DNA of 64,000 nt from Amycolatopsis sp. NBC_00345. Its GTDB lineage: Bacteria; Actinomycetota; Actinomycetes; Mycobacteriales; Pseudonocardiaceae. Of the stretch, positions 42,117 to 49,500 are shown in pieces (within the stretch, counting starts at the first letter, position 1; each line of letters opens with the position of its first letter). Below the pieces are notes generated by a model. That model saw nothing but the letters and a program-made list of their open reading frames with translations, made no database searches and was not told the DNA's origin. The stretch is taken from NCBI RefSeq assembly GCF_036116635.1, contig NZ_CP107995.1, forward strand, positions 1,984,001-2,048,000. Reading direction: 5' to 3'. Both the position numbers and the translations under genes were made by a program.

Positions 42117-43142
42117 ATGAGCGGGATCAGTGCTCGTCGGGTCGTGTTGGCGGGGCGTCCGTCCGGCTGGCCGACGCTGGACGACTTCCGGCTGGAGCGG
42201 TTCACGCTGCCGCCGGTCCCGGCGGGTGGCCTGGTGCTGCGGACGCGCTATCTCTCGCTGGACCCGTACATGCGCATGCGGATGGACGAGCACAGCGCCT
42301 ACGCCGGCTCGGTCGGCCTCGGTGAGCCGATGCACGGCCAGGCGGTGGCCGAGGTTCTGCGGTCCGAGCATCCGGGCTACGCCGAGGGGGACACGGTGCT
42401 CGCCCCGACCGGCTGGGCCAGTCACGCCGTCTCCGACGGCACGGGGCTGCGCAAGCTGGACCCGTCACCGGCGCCGGTGACGACAAGCCTCGGCGTACTC
42501 GGTATGCCCGGATTCACGGCGTACAGCGGGCTGATGGTGATCGGCGTGCCGAAGCCCGGGGAAACCGTGGTCGTGGCCTCCGCGAGCGGACCGGTCGGTT
42601 CGGTGGTCGGCCAGCTGGCGAAGATCGCCGGGTGCCGGGCGGTGGGTATCGCCGGTGGCCCGGACAAATGCCGGTACGCACGCGAGGAGCTCGGCTTTGA
42701 CGCGGTGGTGGACCACCGCGCGCCGGACTTCGCCGAACAACTGGCCGCCGCCTGCCCGGACGGTGTCGACGTGTACTTCGAGAACGTCGGCGGGCCGGTG
42801 TGGCAGGCGGTGCTGCCGCTGTTCAACAAGTTCGCCCGGGTGCCCTTGTGCGGCTTGATCGCGCAGTACAACGAGGCCGGTGACCGGCTCGCGGACGGTG
42901 ACCTGGCGGAGACCATGCGCGTGGTGCTGACCAAGAACATGACGCTGCGCGGGTTCTTCAACACCGAGTTCGCCGAGGACCACTACGCGGAGTTCCTGCG
43001 CGTGGTGTCCGGCGGCGTCGTGGACGGGCGGATCAAGTACCGGGAAGACGTCACCGTGGGACTGGAACGGGCCCCCGAGGCTTTCCTCCGGATGTTGCGC
43101 GGCCAGAACTTCGGCAAGGTACTGGTCAAGGTGGGCGACTGA
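42117..43142 (+). CDS. NADP-dependent MDR oxidoreductase (alkenal/curcumin-reductase type)
   Basis: 341 residues of the leukotriene-B4-dehydrogenase/quinone-reductase-like MDR group without zinc. LDPYMRMRMDE near residue 50, LGVLGMPGFTAYSGLMVIG, the nucleotide motif ASGPVGSVVGQLAKIAGCRAVGIAGG, YFENVGGPVWQAVLPLFN and GLIAQYNE are diagnostic. It reduces alpha,beta-unsaturated ketones or aldehydes with NADPH. ATG 42117 is chosen (GAGGG upstream); the longer start at 42054 lies inside operator 2. It is predicted to be under the TetR at 45456. Confidence 0.88.
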   Translation: MSGISARRVVLAGRPSGWPTLDDFRLERFTLPPVPAGGLVLRTRYLSLDPYMRMRMDEHSAYAGSVGLGEPMHGQAVAEVLRSEHPGYAEGDTVLAPTGWASHAVSDGTGLRKLDPSPAPVTTSLGVLGMPGFTAYSGLMVIGVPKPGETVVVASASGPVGSVVGQLAKIAGCRAVGIAGGPDKCRYAREELGFDAVVDHRAPDFAEQLAAACPDGVDVYFENVGGPVWQAVLPLFNKFARVPLCGLIAQYNEAGDRLADGDLAETMRVVLTKNMTLRGFFNTEFAEDHYAEFLRVVSGGVVDGRIKYREDVTVGLERAPEAFLRMLRGQNFGKVLVKVGD

Positions 43143-43229
43143 GCCGGCGGTCGGCTCCTGACCCGGGCCGCGAGGTGACGGTGTTCAAGTCTCGATATCG
43201 GTCAAGAATCGGTGAAAGGAAATCGCATC

Positions 43230-43583
43230 ATGGCTCTGTCCGTCATCGGATTGAGTATCGACTGCTCCGACGCGATCGAGCTCGCACAGTTCTGGGCTCA
43301 GGTACTGGGCCGCCCAATCGCTGACAACCCCACCGCCGAGTCCGCAGCGGTCGAAGCAAGCGCCACGGCGACCGGTCCGCGGCTGTCGTTCCATCAGGTG
43401 CCCGAGTCGAAATCGGTCAAGAACCGGTTGCATCTGGACCTGATCACGCCGGATTTCGAGGCCGAGACCGCGCGCCTGCTTGCGCTGGGCGCTACCACGG
43501 CCCATCAGGTGGAAAAGAACGGTCGGCGGTGGACCACCTTCCTCGACCCCGACGGCAACGAGTTCGACCTGGTGGCCGGCTGA
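43230..43583 (+). CDS. VOC (glyoxalase-like) family protein
   Basis: 117 residues. One vicinal-oxygen-chelate unit pair: VIGLSIDCSDAIELAQFWAQVLGR at the start, HLDLITPDFEAETARLLALGA in the middle and WTTFLDPDGNEFDLVAG at the end, with HLD and E of EFDLV as candidate metal ligands. This glyoxalase-like subgroup is common in actinomycetes with unknown substrates. GAAAGGA precedes ATG 43230. It lies between the MDR reductase and the acyl-CoA ligase and may be co-transcribed. Confidence 0.85.
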   Translation: MALSVIGLSIDCSDAIELAQFWAQVLGRPIADNPTAESAAVEASATATGPRLSFHQVPESKSVKNRLHLDLITPDFEAETARLLALGATTAHQVEKNGRRWTTFLDPDGNEFDLVAG

Positions 43584-43680
43584 GCCTGGCCGGGGGACTG
43601 TCCTATGAGGACATCGAGTGTGGCGGACGTGCCGGGCGGCTGATACCTCGGTGTCGGCCCTTCCGGCCAAGGAGGCAACG

Positions 43681-45267
43681 TTGTCCGATCGTCTGGCCGA
43701 GCTGTCGTTCGAGCCCCTGACCCCGACTGCCTATCTCGACCGGGCCGCGGCCGCCCACGGTGAACGGGTCGCCGTTGTCGATGGAGAGCAGCGGTGGACT
43801 TACGCCGAACTGCACGAGCGATGCACCCGGCTGGCCGGGGCGCTGGAACCGCTGGCGCAGGGCCGCCCGGTCGCGGTGCTCGCGCCCAACACCCACGTAT
43901 TGCTGGAAGCACACTACGGCGTTCCCTGGTCCGGTGTCCCGCTGGTCGCGATCAACACACGGCTCGCGGCCGCCGAGGTGGCCTACCTCCTGGAGCACTC
44001 CGAGGCCGCGGTGCTGGTGCACGATCCGGCGTTCGACGAACTGGTGGACGCCGCCGTCGCGCGGATGGCCGTGCCACCCCGGCGGATCCGGGCCGGGGAC
44101 GGTGACGGCATGGAGTACGACTCCAGGCTGGCGGCCGCGGATCCGGTGCACCGCACGCCATCGGACGAACGGTCGTTGCTGTCGATCAACTACACGTCGG
44201 GCACGACGGGGCGCCCCAAGGGCGTGATGTACCACCACCGCGGCGCGTACCTGCAAGCACTGGCGATGGCCGGGCACACCGGGCTGACCCCGGGCGCGGT
44301 GCACCTGTGGACGCTGCCGATGTTCCACTGCAACGGCTGGTGCTTCCCCTGGGCGGTCACCGCCGCCGCGGCGACGCACGTGTGCCTGCCGAAGGTGGAT
44401 CCCGCCGAGGTGTGGCGGCTGATCCGCCGGGACGGCGTCACCCATCTCAACGGGGCGCCGGCGGTGCTGTCGATGATCGCGTACGCGGAGGAGGCGGGCG
44501 AAGGGATACCGGGCGGGCGGCTGGTGCGGATTGCGACGGGCGGAGCTCCGCCGTCACCGGCGATCCTCCGCCGGATGAGCGAGCTGGGCTTCGAGGTGAC
44601 GCACCTGTACGGGCTCACCGAGACCTACGGGCCGGTGATGCTGTGCGACTGGCGCCCGGAATGGGACCGGCTGGACGCCCACGCGCGGGCCCGCTTGAAG
44701 GCGCGTCAGGGGGTCGGGAACATGATCGCGTTCACGCCGCGGGTGATCACCGAGGACGGTTCGGACGTGCCGGCCGACGGCACCACCACCGGGCAGATCG
44801 CGTTGCGCGGCAACAATGTCATGCTCGGCTACCTGAAGGACCCGGACGCGACCGCGGCCGCGGCTCCCGACGGCTGGTTCCGGACCGGCGACCTCGGGGT
44901 GATCCATCCGGACGGCTACGTGGAGCTGCGCGACCGCGCCAAGGACGTGATCATCTCGGGTGGGGAGAACATCGCGTCGGTCGAGGTCGAACAGGCGATC
45001 ATGGAGCATCCCGCGGTGTCGGAGGTCGCGGTGATCGCGGTGCCGGACCAGCGGTGGGGTGAGGTCCCGGCCGCTTATGTGACTCTGCGGGACGGGGAGT
45101 CGGTGACGGAGGCGGAGATCATCGACTTCGTCCGGGCACGGCTGGCTCGGTTCAAGGCGCCCAAGACCGTGACATTCGGTGACCTGCCGAGGACTTCCAC
45201 CGGCAAGATCCAGAAACACGTGCTGCGGGACAAGGCCTGGGCGGGCGTGGAGCGCCGGATCCAGTAG
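43681..45267 (+). CDS. Acyl-CoA synthetase (AMP-forming, medium/long-chain type)
   Basis: 528 residues of the ANL superfamily: P-loop LSINYTSGTTGRPKGVMYHHRG, HLYGLTETYGPVMLCDW, GWFRTGDLGVIHPDGYVELRDRAKDVIISGGENIASVEVE and the adenylation lysine in LPRTSTGKIQKHVLRDKAW. It activates a carboxylic acid to its CoA ester via an acyl-AMP. A TTG start at 43681 is preceded by a perfect AAGGAGG (43669-43675); the longer GTG reading lacks this. It probably feeds the enoyl-CoA hydratase homologue in the same regulon. Confidence 0.9.
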   Translation: MSDRLAELSFEPLTPTAYLDRAAAAHGERVAVVDGEQRWTYAELHERCTRLAGALEPLAQGRPVAVLAPNTHVLLEAHYGVPWSGVPLVAINTRLAAAEVAYLLEHSEAAVLVHDPAFDELVDAAVARMAVPPRRIRAGDGDGMEYDSRLAAADPVHRTPSDERSLLSINYTSGTTGRPKGVMYHHRGAYLQALAMAGHTGLTPGAVHLWTLPMFHCNGWCFPWAVTAAAATHVCLPKVDPAEVWRLIRRDGVTHLNGAPAVLSMIAYAEEAGEGIPGGRLVRIATGGAPPSPAILRRMSELGFEVTHLYGLTETYGPVMLCDWRPEWDRLDAHARARLKARQGVGNMIAFTPRVITEDGSDVPADGTTTGQIALRGNNVMLGYLKDPDATAAAAPDGWFRTGDLGVIHPDGYVELRDRAKDVIISGGENIASVEVEQAIMEHPAVSEVAVIAVPDQRWGEVPAAYVTLRDGESVTEAEIIDFVRARLARFKAPKTVTFGDLPRTSTGKIQKHVLRDKAWAGVERRIQ

Positions 45268-45268
45268 C

Positions 45269-45453
45269 TCACTTCAGGGTATCGGCCCGGTAGAACACAT
45301 CCGGCCCGACCGAGTTCCCCTCGAGAACATCGCCCCTTCCAGCCGCACCCGCGGCGTCACCACCATGCCGAACATCGCCCCGGACTTGTCACCCAGCGCC
45401 TCGCGCCAGACCGGCAGGATGGACTGGGCCGCACGATCATTCTCTTCCGTCAT
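45269..45453 (-). pseudogene. Truncated, frameshifted SnoaL/NTF2-like remnant
   Basis: ATG 45453 is 2 bp after the TetR stop and opens MTEENDRAAQSILPVWREALGDKSG, then VVTPRVRLEGA, like the first helix and strand of SnoaL-type proteins. The frame then gives nonsense (SRGTRSGRM). Shifting frame yields DVLEGNSVGPDVFYRADTLK and a stop at 45269, which reads as a natural continuation (VLxGxxVGPDVFYRA). A small indel and a missing C-terminal half are the simplest explanation. It abuts the acyl-CoA ligase stop. Confidence 0.45.
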
Positions 45454-45455
45454 GC

Positions 45456-46064
45456 TCACGCCTTGGCCGTGCCGATGCGGTGGTGCAGGTCGGTGCGGGC
45501 GCTGTCGAGGATCTCGTCGGAGAGGGCCGGGTCGGCGTCGGCGACCGCGCGGGACAGGAGCAGCGAGCCGGCCATTTCGCTGAACAGCGCGATGGCCCGC
45601 GTTCGCCGCTCGCCCTCGCTGAGCCCGGTGGCGTCGACAGTCTGGGTGAGACGGTCGATATTTTCCGCGAGGCCCTTGGCGTAATGGCCGCGCGCGGCCG
45701 GGTCCAGCCGGCGGGCGTCGCCGGCGAAGCTCGCGTTGGGACAGCCCGACTCGATGTCGGCCCGGTGCTCGGGTGAGAGATACCAGTCGACGCGCTCGGC
45801 CAGTGGATCGCTGCCACGGGCCTGGGCGGCCGCGATGGCGCGCTCGAGGTTGCCGGCTCCGTCCGCCATCGCCTTGGCCAGCACGGAATCCACGAGCGCG
45901 TCCTTGGAAGCGAAGTGGTTGTAGAAGCCGCCACGGGTCAGGCCGGCCGCGCCCATCAGCTCGTTGAGGCCGACCGCGTCGACGCCGCGCTCGCGGAACA
46001 GACCGTCCGCGGCGGCGACGATCGCGTCCTTGTTCGCTGCTGTCTGCTGCTTCGTGATGCCCAT
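45456..46064 (-). CDS. TetR family regulator (NemR/AcrR-like) of the twin-operator regulon
   Basis: 202 residues: ANKDAIVAAADGLFRERGVDAVGL, then the helix-turn-helix NELMGAAGLTRGGFYNHFASKDAL (about 32-56) and a TetR_C_6/NemR-like sensor (EHRADIESGCPNASFAGDARR with an exposed Cys that might sense electrophiles). ATG 46064 follows GGAGG. It is divergent from the SDR gene, with two CAATGTCG-type palindromes between them; the same pair stands before the MDR reductase, an electrophile-type enzyme. It should repress both and itself. Confidence 0.87.
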   Translation of the reverse strand: MGITKQQTAANKDAIVAAADGLFRERGVDAVGLNELMGAAGLTRGGFYNHFASKDALVDSVLAKAMADGAGNLERAIAAAQARGSDPLAERVDWYLSPEHRADIESGCPNASFAGDARRLDPAARGHYAKGLAENIDRLTQTVDATGLSEGERRTRAIALFSEMAGSLLLSRAVADADPALSDEILDSARTDLHHRIGTAKA

Positions 46065-46119
46065 CAAGCCTCCAAAACCTGTGCCTCGGCCCGAGCGTAG
46101 CGGGAGCGGACCAAGATCT

Positions 46120-46137
46120 CAATGTCGGTCGACCTTG
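46120..46137. promoter_or_regulatory. Operator 1 of the divergent TetR/SDR promoter
   Basis: CAATGTCGGTCGACCTTG, one mismatch from the perfect palindrome. TTGACG (46135-46140) begins inside it, 15 bp from its left edge, and with TAGAAC (46159-46164) forms an 18-bp-spaced promoter for the SDR operon. Confidence 0.8.
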
Positions 46138-46163
46138 ACGTGGGCGCACCGGCGGGAGTAGAA

Positions 46164-46181
46164 CAATGTCGAGCGACATTG
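46164..46181. promoter_or_regulatory. Operator 2 of the divergent TetR/SDR promoter
   Basis: CAATGTCG-AG-CGACATTG is a perfect 18-bp palindrome, 44 bp from operator 1, adjoining the -10 box and 38 bp before the SDR start codon. Occupation would block transcription of the SDR operon. Confidence 0.85.
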
Positions 46182-46219
46182 TGATGGCGGTCCCATCACC
46201 ACTATCGGGAGTAATGGCC

Positions 46220-46948
46220 ATGGGCAAGTTGCAGGGGAAAGTAGCGGTCGTCACCGGCGGCACGGCCGGGATCGGGCTCGCGGTGGCGAAGCTTTTCGTC
46301 GCCGAAGGCGCCTATGTGTTCATCACGGGACGCCGGGAGAAGGAACTCTACGAAGCCGTGAAGGAGATCGGTGACAACGTCACCGGTGTTCAGGGCGACG
46401 TCGCCGACCTGGCCGACCTCGACCGCCTCTACCGGACCGTCGAGGCGAATGGGCGGATCGACATCGTCTTCGCCAACGCGGGCCTGGGCGAGTTCGTTCC
46501 GCTCGAAGACATCACGGAAGAGCACTTCGAAAAGATCTTCAACATCAATGTGAAGGGCGCCCTCTTCACGGTGCAGAAGGCGCTCCCGCTGCTGAACGAC
46601 GGCGGATCCATCATCCTCACCGGTTCCGTGGCCGGCGCCAAGGGGACCTCGGGTTTCACCGTCTACGGCGCGAGCAAGGCGGCCGTCCGGAATTTCGTCC
46701 GGGGATGGACCGTCGAACTGAAGGACCGTCGCATCCGGTCCAACGTCCTGAGTCCCGGGCCGATCGCGACGCCGCTGACGGATTCGCAACCGCCGGACAC
46801 CATCGCGACGATCGCGTCGACCATTCCGATGGGCCGCCTGGGCGAGTCCGGCGAAGTGGCCAAGGCGGCGCTTTTCCTGGCTTCCGACGACTCAAGCTTC
46901 GTCACGGGTATCGAACTGTTCGTCGATGGCGGCCGGGCACAGATCTAA
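46220..46948 (+). CDS. SDR family oxidoreductase (FabG-like)
   Basis: 242 residues: MGKLQGKVAVVTGGTAGIGLAVAKLF, FANAGLGEFVPLEDITEEH, GSVAGAKGTSGFTVYGASKAAVRNFVRGW (Y-x3-K), NVLSPGPIATPLTD and the terminal FVTGIELFVDGGRAQI. ATG 46220 is 8 bp after GGGAG; the in-frame ATGs at 46166 and 46214 are within the operator or too close to the site. First gene of a collinear run of five or six genes. Reduces a ketone or oxidises an alcohol, NAD(P)-dependent. Confidence 0.88.
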   Translation: MGKLQGKVAVVTGGTAGIGLAVAKLFVAEGAYVFITGRREKELYEAVKEIGDNVTGVQGDVADLADLDRLYRTVEANGRIDIVFANAGLGEFVPLEDITEEHFEKIFNINVKGALFTVQKALPLLNDGGSIILTGSVAGAKGTSGFTVYGASKAAVRNFVRGWTVELKDRRIRSNVLSPGPIATPLTDSQPPDTIATIASTIPMGRLGESGEVAKAALFLASDDSSFVTGIELFVDGGRAQI

Positions 46949-46967
46949 CCACGATCCGGAAGGAAGA

Positions 46968-47759
46968 ATGATGGAAAACATCGGACTCGAAATCAAGTCG
47001 GGCGTCGCCACGGTCACCCTGCGGAGGCCGCCCGACAACCGGTTCCACAAGCCCATGGTCGACGAATTCGACCGCGCCCTCGACGAGGTCGTCAGCCAGA
47101 AGGCCCGCGCGCTGGTGCTGGCCGGTGACGGGCCGGACTTCTGCCACGGCGGGGACATCGTTCCCTGGGAGGCGCTGGAGCCGGGGGAGTGGGCGGCCCA
47201 GCTGGAGCACTTCGCCTACGTGTTCAACCGGCTCGAGCACCTGCCCATCCCGGTCATCGCCGCCGTCCAGGGCCTGTGCAATGGTGGCGCGTTCGAACTC
47301 GTCCTCCGCGCCGACATCATCTTCGCGGCGAAATCCGCGCGATTCAGTCATTCGGAGCAGACGCTGGGCCTCGTCACGGCGCTGGGCGGGGTCTACCGCT
47401 CGGCTGAGCGAGTGGGGCCGCTGCTGGCCTACGAATGGTCACTCACGTCCGAAGAAATTCCCGCCGAAGTAATGCATCGGCACGGCGGCGTGAATCGGGT
47501 GGTCGAGGATGCCGACCTGCTCACGGAAGCCACGCAGTTCGCGGAGAAGCTCGCCAACGGTCCGACGCTGGCCCACGGGGCGCACAAGGTACTGGTGCGG
47601 ACCTGGGCGATCGGCGGCGTCGCGGCGGCCGACAATGTCGTGGCGGATGTGTACCTGCCCCTGTTGAAGTCCGACGACTGGAAAAAGGGCCTCAAGAACG
47701 GAATCGCCGCGTACCGCGCGGGCAAGCCGCGTCCGCTGATCGAATTCGAAGGGCGCTGA
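46968..47759 (+). CDS. Enoyl-CoA hydratase/isomerase (crotonase) family
   Basis: 263 residues. GVATVTLRRPPDNRFHKPMVDEFDRAL, ALVLAGDGPDFCHGGDI (oxyanion loop), IPVIAAVQGLCNGGAFELVLRADIIFAA and FSHSEQTLGLVTALGGVYR. The first catalytic-position Glu is kept (SEQ), the second differs, so hydration, isomerisation or C-C hydrolysis are all possible. GGAAGGAAG precedes ATG 46968, 20 bp after the SDR. It acts on a CoA thioester, presumably made by the ligase at 43681. Confidence 0.82.
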   Translation: MMENIGLEIKSGVATVTLRRPPDNRFHKPMVDEFDRALDEVVSQKARALVLAGDGPDFCHGGDIVPWEALEPGEWAAQLEHFAYVFNRLEHLPIPVIAAVQGLCNGGAFELVLRADIIFAAKSARFSHSEQTLGLVTALGGVYRSAERVGPLLAYEWSLTSEEIPAEVMHRHGGVNRVVEDADLLTEATQFAEKLANGPTLAHGAHKVLVRTWAIGGVAAADNVVADVYLPLLKSDDWKKGLKNGIAAYRAGKPRPLIEFEGR

Positions 47760-47765
47760 AGCGCG

Positions 47766-48755
47766 ATGGATATCTCCTGCCAGTTCGCGACCTCGCTGCA
47801 GTCGCCCGAGCACATCGCGGTGGCGGAGGCGCTGGGTTACCGCCGGGCGTGGCTGTTCGACACTCCCGCGCAGAGCCCGGACGTCTGGGCGATGCTCGCG
47901 CTCGCCGCCCGGGAGACCGGGCGGATCGGGCTCGGCCCCGGTGTTCTCGTCCCCAGCCTGCGCCACCCGATGGTCAACGCGTCGGGCGCGGCGATGCTGG
48001 CGGCGCTGGCACCGGACCGGGTCGCGGTCGCGTTCGGGACGGGATTCAACGGCGCCCGCGCTCTTGGCGCGCGTCCGGTGACCTGGTCGTACCTGACGCG
48101 GTACGTCCAGGCCTTCCGCGGGCTGCTGCGCGGCGAGACCGTGGAGTGGGACGGCAGTCCGATGAGGATGCTGCACCCCGCCGGCTACGCGCCGGCCCGG
48201 CCCGTCGAGATTCCGGTGCTGATCTCGGCGCTCGGCCCGAAGGGGCTGGCCGTCGCCCATGAGCTCGCCGACGGCCTCTTCACCGTGAACAACGAGACCG
48301 ATCACGCGGACGAGTTCACCTGGGCCGCCCTCGGCATCCACGGCACTGTGCTCGAGGACGGGGAACCGCTGGACTCGCCCCGTGTGAAGGCCGCGGCCGG
48401 GGCCGGGCACGCGCTGGCTTACCACGCGGCGCACGAATTCGGCGGCGACGTCACCCGGCTTCCCGGCGGTGACCAGTGGCTGAAGGTCATCACCGCCGAG
48501 CCCGGGCGTGAACGCCACCTGGCCATCCACGACCGGCATCTGATCGGGCTCAACCAGGCGGACGAAGCCGCGTGGGCGGCCGGTGGCTGGAGCGCGGTGC
48601 CCGCGACGACGGTGACCGGGTCGCCGGCCCACATCGCCGAGCAGCTCGCCCGTTACGCCGGCCAGGGCGTCACCGAGATCATCTATCAACCTACCGGGCC
48701 GGACATCGCCGGCGAGCTCGAGCGCTTTTTCGACGTCGCCCAGCGGCGGTCTTGA
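47766..48755 (+). CDS. LLM-class flavin/F420-dependent oxidoreductase
   Basis: 329 residues, luciferase-like TIM barrel: ISCQFATSLQSPEHIAVAEALGYRRAWLFDTP, TGRIGLGPGVLVPSLRHPMVNAS, PDRVAVAFGTGFNGARALG, EIPVLISALGPKGLAVAHELADGLF and the terminal GSPAHIAEQLARYAGQGVTEIIYQP. The style matches F420-dependent members, but FMN cannot be excluded. It is 6 bp after the hydratase homologue, in operon. It may oxidise or reduce the pathway intermediate or insert oxygen. Confidence 0.84.
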   Translation: MDISCQFATSLQSPEHIAVAEALGYRRAWLFDTPAQSPDVWAMLALAARETGRIGLGPGVLVPSLRHPMVNASGAAMLAALAPDRVAVAFGTGFNGARALGARPVTWSYLTRYVQAFRGLLRGETVEWDGSPMRMLHPAGYAPARPVEIPVLISALGPKGLAVAHELADGLFTVNNETDHADEFTWAALGIHGTVLEDGEPLDSPRVKAAAGAGHALAYHAAHEFGGDVTRLPGGDQWLKVITAEPGRERHLAIHDRHLIGLNQADEAAWAAGGWSAVPATTVTGSPAHIAEQLARYAGQGVTEIIYQPTGPDIAGELERFFDVAQRRS

Positions 48756-48771
48756 TCCACCGGGAGAATTC

Positions 48772-49500
48772 ATGAACCAGTCAGCGTCGACCGGTCACGT
48801 CAAACAACCGACCGTCGTCTTCGTGCACGGCTTCCTCGACGACGGGCACACGTGGGACGAGGTGGCCGCCGGACTTCCCTGGGCGAGCGCGCAGGTGGAA
48901 CTCGGCGAAGTCCCGTCTCCCACCCTGGACGCCTTCGGCGAATACGTCACTGCCTTCCTGGACAACGAGGTGACCGGCGACGTCGTCCTGGTCGGCCAGA
49001 GCATGGGCAGCCAGGTGGCCGAGCTCGTGAGCGTGCGCCGCCCGGAGCGCGTCGTGGGCCTCGTCCTCCTGGCCCCGGTGCCGCTCGGGGGAATCAGCCT
49101 GCCCGCCGAGATGGCGGGCGCGCTCCGCACTTGCGGGGGACAGCAGGAGCAGCAACGCGGGATCCGGACGCAGCTCTCGGCGAACCTGCCGGAGGACAAG
49201 ATGTCACGGCTGCTCGATTCGGGTCTGCGGCTCACGCCGGACTGGGTGGCCGCGACCTTCAACGCCTGGAGCGGCGGGCATCCGGAGGGCGCCGGGCCGA
49301 CCCGGGCCGGTGCCCCGGTCGAGATCATCGTGGGCGACAGCGATCCGGTCATCCGCGGTGAGCTTCTCGACGACCTGATCCTGGCTCGTTTCCCCGGGGC
49401 AAGCCTGGTGACGATCACGTCCAGCGGCCATTGGCCCCACGTCGAGCAGCCGGCGCAGGTCGTGGACGCGCTCTCCCGGTTTGTGAGGAGGATGTCATGA
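48772..49500 (+). CDS. Alpha/beta-fold hydrolase
   Basis: 242 residues. Oxyanion strand PTVVFVHGFLDDGHTWDEV, nucleophile GQSMGSQVAELVS with S77, acid region IIVGDSDPVI, and the catalytic His in SSGHWPHVEQPAQVVDALSRF. Typical of esterases, lactonases and C-C hydrolases. There is no signal peptide. It starts 17 bp after the LLM gene and overlaps the CocE-type gene by 4 bp (ATGA), so the two hydrolases are made together. Confidence 0.87.
   Translation: MNQSASTGHVKQPTVVFVHGFLDDGHTWDEVAAGLPWASAQVELGEVPSPTLDAFGEYVTAFLDNEVTGDVVLVGQSMGSQVAELVSVRRPERVVGLVLLAPVPLGGISLPAEMAGALRTCGGQQEQQRGIRTQLSANLPEDKMSRLLDSGLRLTPDWVAATFNAWSGGHPEGAGPTRAGAPVEIIVGDSDPVIRGELLDDLILARFPGASLVTITSSGHWPHVEQPAQVVDALSRFVRRMS

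Noticed and set aside
43141..43157. GAGCCG/CGGCTC hairpin after the MDR gene
   Set aside because: A 6-bp stem without a U-tract, common by chance in GC-rich DNA; possible but not supported.
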